NCBI RefSeq assembly: GCF_013178945.1
Contig: NZ_JABFDM010000013.1
Location: 102,564-166,563 of the forward strand
Length of the DNA stretch: 64,000 nt
Source: Bradyrhizobium aeschynomenes
GTDB lineage: Bacteria; Pseudomonadota; Alphaproteobacteria; Rhizobiales; Xanthobacteraceae
Direction of reading: 5' to 3'
In this document: piece after piece, positions 27,481 through 34,791 of the stretch
Position numbering within the stretch: position 1 is the first letter of the stretch
How the letters are laid out: every line of letters begins with the position of its first letter
Translations under genes and position numbers: made by a program
The notes under the pieces: model-generated
The model's database searches: none
What the model saw: the letters and a program-made list of their open reading frames with translations, nothing else
What the model was told of the DNA's origin: nothing

Positions 27481-28554
27481 ATGACCGAGCGCAAGAACGG
27501 GCTCACTTATGCAGATTCGGGCGTCGATATCGATGCCGGCAATCGTCTGGTCGATATGATCAAGCCCATGGTGCGCGCCACCGCGCGCGCTGGCGCGGAT
27601 GCCGAGATCGGCGGCTTCGGCGGCCTGTTCGACCTGAAGGCGGCCGGCTTCAAGGATCCGGTGCTGGTGGCGGCCACCGATGGGGTCGGCACCAAGGTGA
27701 AGATCGCGATCGAGACGGGGCTGCATGGCGGGATCGGCATCGATCTGGTCGCCATGTCGGTCAACGACCTGGTGGTGCAGGGCGCCGAGCCGCTGTTCTT
27801 CCTCGACTACTTTGCCTGCGGCAAGCTCGATCCCGAGGCGACCGCGTCGATCGTGGCAGGCGTCGCCGAGGGCTGCCGGGAGTCCGGCTGTGCCCTGATC
27901 GGCGGCGAGACCGCGGAGATGCCGGGCCTCTACAAGGATGGTGACTATGATCTCGCCGGCTTTGCGGTCGGCGCGGCCGAGCGTGGCACGTTGCTGCCGT
28001 CGCCGGACATTGCCGCTGGCGATGTGGTGCTGGGGCTCGCGTCGTCGGGCGTGCATTCGAACGGCTATTCGCTGGTACGCAAAATCGTTGCCCAGTCCGG
28101 CCTCGGTTTCGATGCCCCTGCGCCGTTTGCGCCGGTCCTGACCCTGGGAGCGGCGCTGCTGACGCCGACCCGGCTGTACGTGAAATCCTGTCTGCGTGCG
28201 ATCCGCGAGACCGGCGCGGTGAAGGGGCTGGCGCACATCACAGGCGGCGGCTTCACCGACAACATTCCGCGCGTGCTGCCGAAGCACCTCGGCGTCTCGA
28301 TCGACCTGGCGCATCTGCCGGTGCTGCCGGTATTCAAATGGCTGGCGGAGCAGGGTGGCATTGCCGAGCGCGAGCTGCTCCGCACCTTCAATTGCGGGAT
28401 CGGCATGATCGTGATCGTCAAGGCCGAGGCCGTCGATGCCGTGACCGAGGTGTTCACCGCCAATGGCGAGCACGTCGCACGGCTCGGCGAGGTCGTTGCT
28501 GCCGCAGGCGACGAGCGCGTGATCTATACCGGCGCGCTCGACCTGTCCCTGTGA
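27481..28554 (+). CDS. purM: Phosphoribosylformylglycinamidine cyclo-ligase (AIR synthetase)
   Basis: ATP-dependent cyclisation of FGAM to aminoimidazole ribotide, step five of purine synthesis. The 357-residue protein shows GLTYADSGVDIDAGN at the N terminus, the GIGIDLVAMSVNDLVVQGAEPLFFLDY region in two segments, LIGGETAEMPG, and LASSGVHSNGYSLVR in the C-terminal domain. All are typical of PurM. ATG 27481 is used with AGGGG 9 nt upstream; a TTG two codons earlier is less likely. purN follows after 13 nt, forming the common purMN operon. Confidence 0.97.
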   Translation: MTERKNGLTYADSGVDIDAGNRLVDMIKPMVRATARAGADAEIGGFGGLFDLKAAGFKDPVLVAATDGVGTKVKIAIETGLHGGIGIDLVAMSVNDLVVQGAEPLFFLDYFACGKLDPEATASIVAGVAEGCRESGCALIGGETAEMPGLYKDGDYDLAGFAVGAAERGTLLPSPDIAAGDVVLGLASSGVHSNGYSLVRKIVAQSGLGFDAPAPFAPVLTLGAALLTPTRLYVKSCLRAIRETGAVKGLAHITGGGFTDNIPRVLPKHLGVSIDLAHLPVLPVFKWLAEQGGIAERELLRTFNCGIGMIVIVKAEAVDAVTEVFTANGEHVARLGEVVAAAGDERVIYTGALDLSL

Positions 28555-28567
28555 GACGAGTGACGAG

Positions 28568-29221
28568 ATGAAGCGCCGCGTCGCCATCCTGATTTCCGGC
28601 CGTGGGTCCAACATGGCCGCGCTGATCCGAGCGGCCACGCAGTCGGATTTTCCGGCCGAGATCGCCGTCGTCATCTCCAACCGCGCCGACGCCGCCGGTC
28701 TGCAAAAGGCGGCGGAGAGCGGCATCGCCGTCGAGGTCATCGAAAGCAAGCCGTTCGGTAAGGACCGGGCGGGCTTCGAAGCCAAGCTGCAGACGGCGTT
28801 GGATGCGCGGGGCATCGAGATCATCTGCCTCGCCGGCTTCATGCGGCTATTCACGGCGGAGTTCGTCCAGCACTGGTATGGCCGGATGCTGAACATCCAT
28901 CCGTCGCTGCTGCCGTCGTTCCCAGGCCTCGATCCGCACGGCCAGGCGCTGCGCGCCGGCGTGAAGCTGTCCGGCGCGACCGTGCATTTCGTCATCCCCG
29001 AGACGGATGCGGGACCGATCGTCATGCAGGGCGCTGTGGTGGTCAGGGACAATGATACGCCCGATACGCTGTCGCAGCGCATTCTCGGCGTCGAGCATCG
29101 GATCTATCCGGAGGCGCTCAAGCTGCTGGCAAGGGATCAGGTGCGGCTGGAAGGCGACCTCTGCCGTACGGCCGCGACGACACAGGCGGATCAGATGATG
29201 ATCTGGCCGGTGGTCTCGTAG
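28568..29221 (+). CDS. purN: Phosphoribosylglycinamide formyltransferase
   Basis: Transfers the formyl group of 10-formyl-tetrahydrofolate to GAR in step three of purine synthesis. The 217-residue protein starts RRVAILISGRGSNMAAL (phosphate-binding loop). It has the active-site set ICLAGFMRLF, MLNIHPSLLPSFPG (catalytic Asn and His) and HFVIPETDAGPIV (catalytic Asp). Length is normal. It is co-directional with purM and presumably translated from the same message. Confidence 0.96.
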   Translation: MKRRVAILISGRGSNMAALIRAATQSDFPAEIAVVISNRADAAGLQKAAESGIAVEVIESKPFGKDRAGFEAKLQTALDARGIEIICLAGFMRLFTAEFVQHWYGRMLNIHPSLLPSFPGLDPHGQALRAGVKLSGATVHFVIPETDAGPIVMQGAVVVRDNDTPDTLSQRILGVEHRIYPEALKLLARDQVRLEGDLCRTAATTQADQMMIWPVVS

Positions 29222-29653
29222 TCGCTCTGCGTGTTGTCTGTTGGCCTCCATCTAAGACGGTGCTCTCTCGCGGAGAGAACCCGTCATTGTGAGGACCACG
29301 CCGGCGTCCGTGTAGCTCTCTTCCACGAGGGGAGAGGGCGAATTCATGGGCAATGCACGAACTTGGATTAGTGCAAAAGCACTGACGGGCTCTGCGGCAC
29401 GATTGCGCGATACAGCGCCCTCTTCCCTTGAGAGGGCATCGCCGCCCCATTCGCAGGCTCGCTCGGTGAGGGGGCCTCTCAACGCAGAGACGGTCGCGTG
29501 CAGCTCATTGCCACAGCCGGACAAAAAAATCCCCGGCAGGGCCGGGGGCACATCAAGGGGCTGACGAAGTCTGATCATCCGCGCGGAGTTAGTCTTGCGC
29601 GGACCTCGTTGGTCGAGACCGGCGTAGGCAACGACGCCCGGCGCCTGAGCACC
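29222..29653. other. Intergenic region between purN and the cold-shock gene
   Basis: The genes converge here. The stretch contains several short imperfect repeats around GAGAGGGC / CCCTCTTCCC (29325-29440) and no supportable gene. Its right part holds the cold-shock gene terminator (29523-29547). The left part looks like decayed intergenic repeat sequence. Confidence 0.5.
29523..29547 (-). terminator. Rho-independent terminator of the cold-shock gene
   Basis: Read on the minus strand: CCCCGGC, 3-nt loop, GCCGGGG, then A and seven U. It lies about 107 nt beyond the stop of the cold-shock gene. Confidence 0.8.
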
Positions 29654-29863
29654 TCAAGAGAGCTTCAGGTTCTCCGCCGACGTCTTTCCCCGGCTCTCCA
29701 CGAGATCGTATTCGATCGGCTGGTTTTCGTTGAGCGTGGTCAGCCCCGCGCGCTCCACGGCCGAGATGTGGACGAACACGTCCTTGTCCCCGCCGGTCGG
29801 TTTGATGAAGCCATATCCCTTGGTCGGGTTGAACCATTTCACGCTGCCTTTGTAGGTCGGCAT
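29654..29863 (-). CDS. Cold-shock domain protein (CspA family)
   Basis: A 69-residue OB-fold nucleic-acid-binding protein, acting as an RNA chaperone in the cytoplasm. Both RNA-binding motifs are present: KGYGFIKP (RNP1) and DVFVHIS (RNP2), preceded by GSVKWFNPTK. The frame is open far upstream, but ATG 29863 gives the exact family length and has GAGGAG 7 nt before it. A candidate promoter lies about 140 nt upstream, which would give the long 5-prime leader typical of cold-inducible csp genes. Paralogues are usual in this group, so no specific symbol is assigned. Confidence 0.94.
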   Translation of the reverse strand: MPTYKGSVKWFNPTKGYGFIKPTGGDKDVFVHISAVERAGLTTLNENQPIEYDLVESRGKTSAENLKLS

Positions 29864-30001
29864 CGCCGTCTCCTCGTCTAGACGAAAAAAAGACGCGGTC
29901 ACGCTCTCGCGTGCCACGCCACAAGCGGGCTTTCCGAAGTCTGCTGGATTTTCGAATTCACGAAACGCACAGTCGAACGGCCAAATCCGATTGTTGCTGG
30001 G

Positions 30002-30030
30002 ATTGCAACACGATTTCTCATCGATATCAA
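30002..30030 (-). promoter_or_regulatory. Candidate promoter of the cold-shock gene with long leader
   Basis: On the minus strand TTGATA and TGCAAT are separated by 17 nt. Transcription from here would give a leader of roughly 130 nt before the csp start at 29863. The -10 matches TATAAT at 4 of 6 positions; prediction only. Confidence 0.4.
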
Positions 30031-30225
30031 GTTGGGGCGCGAGATGAGAACGCGTCGCGGAGTCGCGGTTGCAGGAGCTTGTCACCGCCGTCGTTGTGGC
30101 GTTGGAACCACAATTCGTCGGACGGCAGGCTTGGCGAAGCCGATCGCGATTGACCGCGCTCGGGAACTACAGGCAAATCATTCGGCCACATTTAGACAGA
30201 TTTGAGCGGGCGGCGGACAGAGCCG

Positions 30226-31377
30226 ATGCGGGGACCATTTCAGCTTGGACGGGACGGACGACCGTGCACCGGCGCGTTCGTAGCCGTGTCGTTCGTTGTT
30301 GCGCTCGCCGCCGGTTGTCTGGCGACGAGTGCGACTGATGCCGCGAGCCTTCCGAGCGTCGCCGCAAGTCCAACGCCGGCTCCGACGCCCAGCCCTTCGC
30401 CGAGCCCGATTCCGAGTGCCGTCAGTTCCGATCTCTCATCCGGACGAACGGTGCTCGACCTCGGGTCGAATTTCCTCGAACGGCTCGGCAATCAGGCGAC
30501 GTTTGGCGGCAGCCGGCTGCAGCGAAGCAATCCCGGTGGCGGTGGTGCCTCCGGGGCGTCGGAGCAGCCCCGGTTCCGGAGCTGGGCCGAAGCCTATGGC
30601 GTGACGGCTCGTTCCAACGCTCAAGGTGACTTCGTGGGCGACAAGAGGGTGACGTGGGGCGGCGTCGCCGGTATCGGCATGCGGCTCGCACCCGGTGTCA
30701 ACGTCGGGCTGTCGATCGACCAGAGCCGGACCCGAGTCGACGTGCCGCTGGCGCTGCAGTCGGCAGCGCTGGACCTGACCCAGCTCGGATTCAACGCTTC
30801 CGTCGACCACGGCCCGTGGACCTGGGCGATTGCCATCGTCCACGGCTTCGGCGGCATCAATGCGCGGCGCGATACCATCCTCGGTGCGACGACCTCCGTC
30901 TATGGCGCCCACATCACGGGGGTTCTGAGCGAGCTCGACTACTACTGGAGCTTCGGCGAGAGCCGCGTGGTTCCGAAGCTCGCCTTCGAATATGCGCGCG
31001 CCACGACCGCTGCGTTCCAGGAAACCGGCGGGCTCGACCCGCTGTCGGTCAGCGGCACGTCGCTGGAGCGCGGCCGTGTCCTGGTCGGCGCCGAGGTCGG
31101 CCGCTATTTCGTCGTCGACGGCAGGATTCTCGACGTCTCCGCCTACGGCAAGTTCGTCGACAACTTCACGCAGAATCTCGGCACGGTCACCGTCAGCCTC
31201 GGCGTGCAGAGCATCACGCTGCAAGGGCTCGGCGAAGGACGCTATGGCGCCGACGCCGGCGCGGCGCTGTCGCTCTCCCTGAGCAGCACGGCGCGCCTTT
31301 ACCTGAACTACGATGCCAAGCTGCGCTCGGCGCTGCAGTCGCATCAGGGCACGCTGGGCGTCGAGCTCAAATGGTAG
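30226..31377 (+). CDS. Autotransporter-type outer-membrane beta-barrel protein without passenger
   Basis: A 383-residue protein with a signal segment (hydrophobic about 18-33, cleavage near DAAS) and a short Pro/Ser/Thr linker. The linker is followed by about 280 residues of alternating beta strands typical of an autotransporter barrel (SWAEAYGVTARSNAQGDF, VGLSIDQSRTRV, ARLYLNYDAKLRSAL). It ends ELKW, a plausible aromatic outer-membrane end. No passenger domain is present, unlike classical type V proteins. ATG 30226 is preferred over a TTG at 30202 because it shortens the lead before the signal peptide. Its stop overlaps the convergent LysR gene by 11 bp. The role is unknown. Confidence 0.78.
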   Translation: MRGPFQLGRDGRPCTGAFVAVSFVVALAAGCLATSATDAASLPSVAASPTPAPTPSPSPSPIPSAVSSDLSSGRTVLDLGSNFLERLGNQATFGGSRLQRSNPGGGGASGASEQPRFRSWAEAYGVTARSNAQGDFVGDKRVTWGGVAGIGMRLAPGVNVGLSIDQSRTRVDVPLALQSAALDLTQLGFNASVDHGPWTWAIAIVHGFGGINARRDTILGATTSVYGAHITGVLSELDYYWSFGESRVVPKLAFEYARATTAAFQETGGLDPLSVSGTSLERGRVLVGAEVGRYFVVDGRILDVSAYGKFVDNFTQNLGTVTVSLGVQSITLQGLGEGRYGADAGAALSLSLSSTARLYLNYDAKLRSALQSHQGTLGVELKW

Positions 31378-32425
31378 GCGATCCCACCGGCCTCGGTGCC
31401 ACATAGTCGTTGAAGCCGACGACGTGGCGCGCCTCGGTCATCATCGGCACGAGATCGAGGGGGTGGATGAAATCATCGCGGAAGCAGGCGTGAACCTTCG
31501 GATCGAAGATGCGCTTGAGCCAATCGATGACCACCTTGTGCCGATCAGAGGTGCGAAACTCCTTGTGATAGGTCAGCCACAGATCCATGTGGTAGTTGAT
31601 GCCGAGATCGACCGGAACCAGCGGCGCGCCTAGCGCGACCGCAGATGTCGGAAGAAAGCCGATGCCGGCGCCGCGCTCGACCGCGTAGAGCACCGCCACG
31701 CTTGAATTGGTGGAGATGCCGACGATCCCTTCGAGCGATTCCAATCCGAGGATGCGCGCATAGCCGGTCTCGTCGAGCTGCACGCCGTGCTGCTTGATGA
31801 TGCGGTGGTTCCTGAGGTCGGCCAATGAGGCCGGCAGGCCATGAGCCTCGCGATAGGATTCCGACACGAAGCCGTAGATGTGCAGCCGGCCGAGCTTGGT
31901 GACGATCACGTCCGGATTGGTCGGCCGCTCGAACTGGATCGAGATGTCGGCCTCGAGCCGTGAGACATCGGCCTGCTGCATGGCGCAGCTCAGATCGACG
32001 GTGATCCTGCGATACGTCTTCTGAAAATCGATCAGCCGCGGCAGGACCCAGAAATTGCCGGGGCCTTCAGTCACGGCGACGCGCACCGATCCTTGCGTAT
32101 CGGTCGACAACGAGGCGCGACGGAAGATGTTGAAGCTCAGCCGTTCCATCTGCTCGACGTCGAACAGCAGCGACCGGCCCTCGTCGGTCAGCGAAAGCCC
32201 GGACTGATCGCGGATGAAGAGCTTGCATCCGAGCTCGTCCTCGAGCCGGTCGATCTTGCGCATCAGCGTGGTGCCGGTCAGTCCGAGAACCTCCGCCGCG
32301 TTCCTGAAGCTCTTGTGCCGCGTGCAAAGGAGAAATGCTCTTAAATCTTCCCACGAGGCATTAAGCGTTTCGTCAGATTTCCCGCGCTGCGTAGATGCAG
32401 CACCCCGATGCAAATGTTGCCGCAT
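31367..32425 (-). CDS. LysR-family transcriptional regulator
   Basis: A 352-residue regulator. The N-terminal winged helix-turn-helix covers about residues 33-92 (DLRAFLLCTRHKSFRNAAEV, then LGLTGTTLMRKIDRLEDELG). A linker helix and a periplasmic-binding-like effector domain to about residue 320 follow. An N-terminal extension of about 30 residues precedes the HTH. ATG 32425 is chosen because a further upstream ATG at 32458 falls inside a palindromic probable operator. It is divergent from a three-gene operon 55 nt away, so LTTR logic predicts that it controls that operon and itself. Its ligand is unknown. Confidence 0.88.
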   Translation of the reverse strand: MRQHLHRGAASTQRGKSDETLNASWEDLRAFLLCTRHKSFRNAAEVLGLTGTTLMRKIDRLEDELGCKLFIRDQSGLSLTDEGRSLLFDVEQMERLSFNIFRRASLSTDTQGSVRVAVTEGPGNFWVLPRLIDFQKTYRRITVDLSCAMQQADVSRLEADISIQFERPTNPDVIVTKLGRLHIYGFVSESYREAHGLPASLADLRNHRIIKQHGVQLDETGYARILGLESLEGIVGISTNSSVAVLYAVERGAGIGFLPTSAVALGAPLVPVDLGINYHMDLWLTYHKEFRTSDRHKVVIDWLKRIFDPKVHACFRDDFIHPLDLVPMMTEARHVVGFNDYVAPRPVGSPTI

Positions 32426-32446
32426 ACACTCCAGCCCCGACAAGTA

Positions 32447-32460
32447 TGATGACGTCATCA
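32447..32460. promoter_or_regulatory. 14-bp perfect palindrome, candidate LysR operator
   Basis: TGATGACGTCATCA lies in the 55-nt gap between the LysR gene and the divergent GNAT operon. Position and symmetry suggest an operator. It does not match a simple T-N11-A LysR box, so another dimeric regulator is possible. Confidence 0.5.
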
Positions 32461-32480
32461 AAGCCAAGCTGGAAACATAG

Positions 32481-33122
32481 ATGCAGAACCTGCAGCGCGG
32501 AAGCACAGAATTCACAGTGCGACATCAGCTCGACGCATTGCCCTGCACTGATCTGATCACCGCGCAGGCGGTCACCTCGGATCGGCTCGGCGAGCTCGCG
32601 GCGCTGGCGCGGCGGGAGATCCCGGGCGTGCGCGCGTCCGAGGCGGAGCTTGCGGAGTTCTTGCGGCACGATCCGGACTCGATCTTCGTGCTCTGTCGCG
32701 GCCGAGCCCTGTTGGGCGGCATCGCGTTCCTTTATCTGAACTGCGCCGGCCTGGATGCGCTGCTGCTCGACGATTTCAATTTGAACGATCCGCCGCGCCG
32801 ATATCTGGCGCGGCCGGGCGAGGAGGTCGCGGCCATCTACGTCTGGGCGCTGGTGGCGCAGGGACGAGGCGCGATCGGGCTCGGCAATGTCGCGCGGACG
32901 CTGCGCGGACCGCGGTACCATGCAGCCGACTACTACGCCCAGCCCTCGAGCCCGGAGGGGCGGGCGTTCCTCGGCGCGCTCGGGTTCGCGCCAGTTGCGA
33001 GCTTTCAGCCGGACCTCTGGTGGTACCAGCGGCCTTGGAACCGGCTGCCCGACGTGATCGCGCCTTCCATTCAATCGACCACGAATTGCGAAAAAGGGAG
33101 TCTTGCGGATGCACGGCATTAG
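32481..33122 (+). CDS. GNAT-fold protein, first gene of a LysR-linked operon
   Basis: A 213-residue protein. Weak GNAT features: ELAEFLRHDPDSIFVLCRGRALLGGIAFLYLN would be the beta2-beta4 region in two pieces. The sequence then runs YVWALVAQGRGAIGLGNVAR, with QGRGAIG standing where the acyl-CoA pyrophosphate loop (Q/RxxGxG/A) is expected. ALGFAPV near residue 175 is a usual C-terminal GNAT element. No specific substrate is suggested. Its last 14 nt overlap the start of the next gene. The operon looks like a small modification pathway but its chemistry is unknown. Confidence 0.72.
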   Translation: MQNLQRGSTEFTVRHQLDALPCTDLITAQAVTSDRLGELAALARREIPGVRASEAELAEFLRHDPDSIFVLCRGRALLGGIAFLYLNCAGLDALLLDDFNLNDPPRRYLARPGEEVAAIYVWALVAQGRGAIGLGNVARTLRGPRYHAADYYAQPSSPEGRAFLGALGFAPVASFQPDLWWYQRPWNRLPDVIAPSIQSTTNCEKGSLADARH

Positions 33123-33732
33123 TTCAGTCAGGACGACGAAGTCTGGCCCGCGCACGATCACGGTGCGCATCGCACGAGATCCGAACGATTTGATGCTCGT
33201 CACGGCGATCCGGTCGGCGGTCTATCTGACCGAGCAGGATTGTCCGATGGAGGAGGAGTTCGACGGGAACGATCTCGTCGCGGCGCATTTCCTCGGCTTC
33301 GTCGGCAAGGAACCGGCCGGCTGCGTGCGCGTGCGCTTCTTCGGCGAGTTCGCCAAGGTCGAACGTCTCGCGGTCCGTCATCAATACCGGCGGTCGCGGT
33401 TGTCGTTCAAGCTGGTGCGGGAGGCGCTCGACTACTGCAGGCGCAAGGGCTTCAAGAAGGCCTATGGTCATGCGCAGGATCGCCTGGTCGATTTCTGGGC
33501 GCATTTCGGCGCCAGGCCGCTCGGTCACAACCGCAAGCTCACCTTCTCCGATTTCTCCTACACCGAGATGGTGCTGGATCTCGAGCCGTGCGACGACGCG
33601 ATCACGCTCGACAGCGATCCCTACATGATCATCCGGCCCGAGGGTGATTGGGATCGGCCGGGCGTGCTCGATCTGTCTGCCGGGCGGCCGGCGTCCTCGC
33701 CTCTGCGCGATTTTGCTGCAGCGAGACCGTGA
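33109..33732 (+). CDS. GNAT family N-acetyltransferase, second gene of the operon
   Basis: A 207-residue GNAT. Recognisable elements: RSAVYLTEQDCPMEEEFDGND, an N-terminal helix and loop reminiscent of N-acyl-amino-acid synthases and ElaA-like GNATs. CVRVRFFGEFAKVERLAVRHQYRRSRL follows in two pieces, beta4 followed by the acyl-CoA loop region. The C-terminal portion contains FWAHFGARPLG. ATG 33109 has AGGGAG 8 nt upstream and overlaps the previous gene by 14 nt. Its TGA overlaps the next ATG (TGATG). About 40 residues at the C terminus extend past the fold. The substrate is unknown. Confidence 0.82.
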   Translation: MHGISSVRTTKSGPRTITVRIARDPNDLMLVTAIRSAVYLTEQDCPMEEEFDGNDLVAAHFLGFVGKEPAGCVRVRFFGEFAKVERLAVRHQYRRSRLSFKLVREALDYCRRKGFKKAYGHAQDRLVDFWAHFGARPLGHNRKLTFSDFSYTEMVLDLEPCDDAITLDSDPYMIIRPEGDWDRPGVLDLSAGRPASSPLRDFAAARP

Positions 33733-34310
33733 TGGGGAACCGCGATCTGTTCGGCGCGACCGAGACGGATCCGCCGGTTCTGGTGTGCGCCGACCTGCAG
33801 TGCGAATATCTCACTGAGGGACGCAAGCACCTGATCGCCGACGGCGACGCCACCATGGCGCGCTGCCGGCAGTTGATCGCGTTGTGGCGGGACAATCTCT
33901 GGCCCGTCATCCATCTCAAGCGGATCGCGCAGGCGGCCTGGTTCAATCCGGCTTCGAACCTCACCAACTGGCTCGACGACTTCAAGCCGAAGCCGGGAGA
34001 GATCGCCTTCGAGCACCCGCTGCCGTCGGCCTACAGCTCGGCGCGGTTCGCCGACTACATGTCGAACATGCGCAGCATCCGCTGCGTCGTGCTCGGCTTC
34101 TCGCTGGACGAGACCATCCTCTCGACCGTCGTCGACGGCTATCATCGCAGCCACCGATATCAGGTGATCGGGGATGCGGTGGCCTGCCGTCAGGCGTGCG
34201 TCGGTGACGTCGCCTCCTATAAGCTGGTCGTCACCCGGGTGATCAGCAATTTTGCCGGCGTGGTCGACAGCGCCGAACTGATGGCCGCGAGCGGCCGGCT
34301 GGCGGTCTGA
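33732..34310 (+). CDS. Isochorismatase-fold protein with altered catalytic residues
   Basis: A 192-residue protein of the cysteine-hydrolase (isochorismatase-like) fold. The N-terminal VLVCADLQCEYL contains the family Asp (Asp21). The C-terminal segment VVLGFSLDETILSTVVDGYHRSHRY aligns without gaps to the family G-x-x-x-D-x-C-V element in two pieces, but the nucleophilic Cys position is Thr128. The catalytic Lys before the SAF element also appears replaced (EHPLPSAYSS). Ordinary amidohydrolase chemistry is therefore unlikely; it may be a binding or regulatory protein or use different chemistry. It is translationally coupled to the GNAT gene before it (TGATG). Confidence 0.78.
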   Translation: MGNRDLFGATETDPPVLVCADLQCEYLTEGRKHLIADGDATMARCRQLIALWRDNLWPVIHLKRIAQAAWFNPASNLTNWLDDFKPKPGEIAFEHPLPSAYSSARFADYMSNMRSIRCVVLGFSLDETILSTVVDGYHRSHRYQVIGDAVACRQACVGDVASYKLVVTRVISNFAGVVDSAELMAASGRLAV

Positions 34311-34331
34311 GCGGCAGGAGCTGCGCCGGCG

Positions 34332-34508
34332 TCAGCCGCCGGCGAGCCGTTCAGCCAGATCGATGACCATGCGGCGATCGGACGGGTTGCTGATCTTGTT
34401 GAATGCAACGACCAGGCGCAGCGCCTCGACGACGTGCAAATCAACAGGATTTTCGCTGAGCAGCCGCAGCAGCTTCTGTTCCGGCGGCTCGCAATCGTCT
34501 TTGCTCAC
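34332..34508 (-). CDS. Very small helical protein (58 residues)
   Basis: Reads MSKDDCEPPEQKLLRLLSEN, then PVDLHVVEALRLVVAFNKIS, then NPSDRRMVIDLAERLAGG. It starts GTG 34508 with GGAG 8 nt upstream. Codon choice is like that of neighbouring genes and the sequence is plausibly all-alpha. No known family is recognised. It is divergent from another small gene whose ATG lies 30 nt away. The 22-nt gap to the preceding hydrolase gene makes this a convergent neighbour of that operon. Confidence 0.62.
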   Translation of the reverse strand: MSKDDCEPPEQKLLRLLSENPVDLHVVEALRLVVAFNKISNPSDRRMVIDLAERLAGG

Positions 34509-34537
34509 ACGGGCAGCTCCAGCACCGAGACCATGAC

Positions 34538-34705
34538 ATGACCCGAGAGGAAGAGCTCAAAGAGCTGGCGAGCAGCCTCCAGGCGGCCATTGCGAAGGCG
34601 CGCCAGCTCGACCTGCCGACCAGCGCCTATATCCTTTCGTTGGCTCTGGTCGAGGTGTCCCAGACAATCGCGGCAGAGTTGAGGGGGCCGTCCGATTCCA
34701 AATGA
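34538..34705 (+). CDS. Very small helical protein (55 residues)
   Basis: Reads MTREEELKELASSLQAAIAK, then ARQLDLPTSAYILSLALVEV, then SQTIAAELRGPSDSK. The start is ATG 34538 and the stop is TGA 34703-34705. Codons and amphipathic helix pattern look genuine. From memory, similar short proteins with an LDLPTSAYILS-like core occur in Bradyrhizobium, without known function. The Shine-Dalgarno is weak. It converges on rnd. Confidence 0.6.
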   Translation: MTREEELKELASSLQAAIAKARQLDLPTSAYILSLALVEVSQTIAAELRGPSDSK

Positions 34706-34791
34706 CGTGCGCCGACCGTGGCCGCTTGCCACGCGGTCCGCAATCAACTGGGTAAACGCCCCGGAGGGGACGTCGAGCCCAATGCGGGCGC

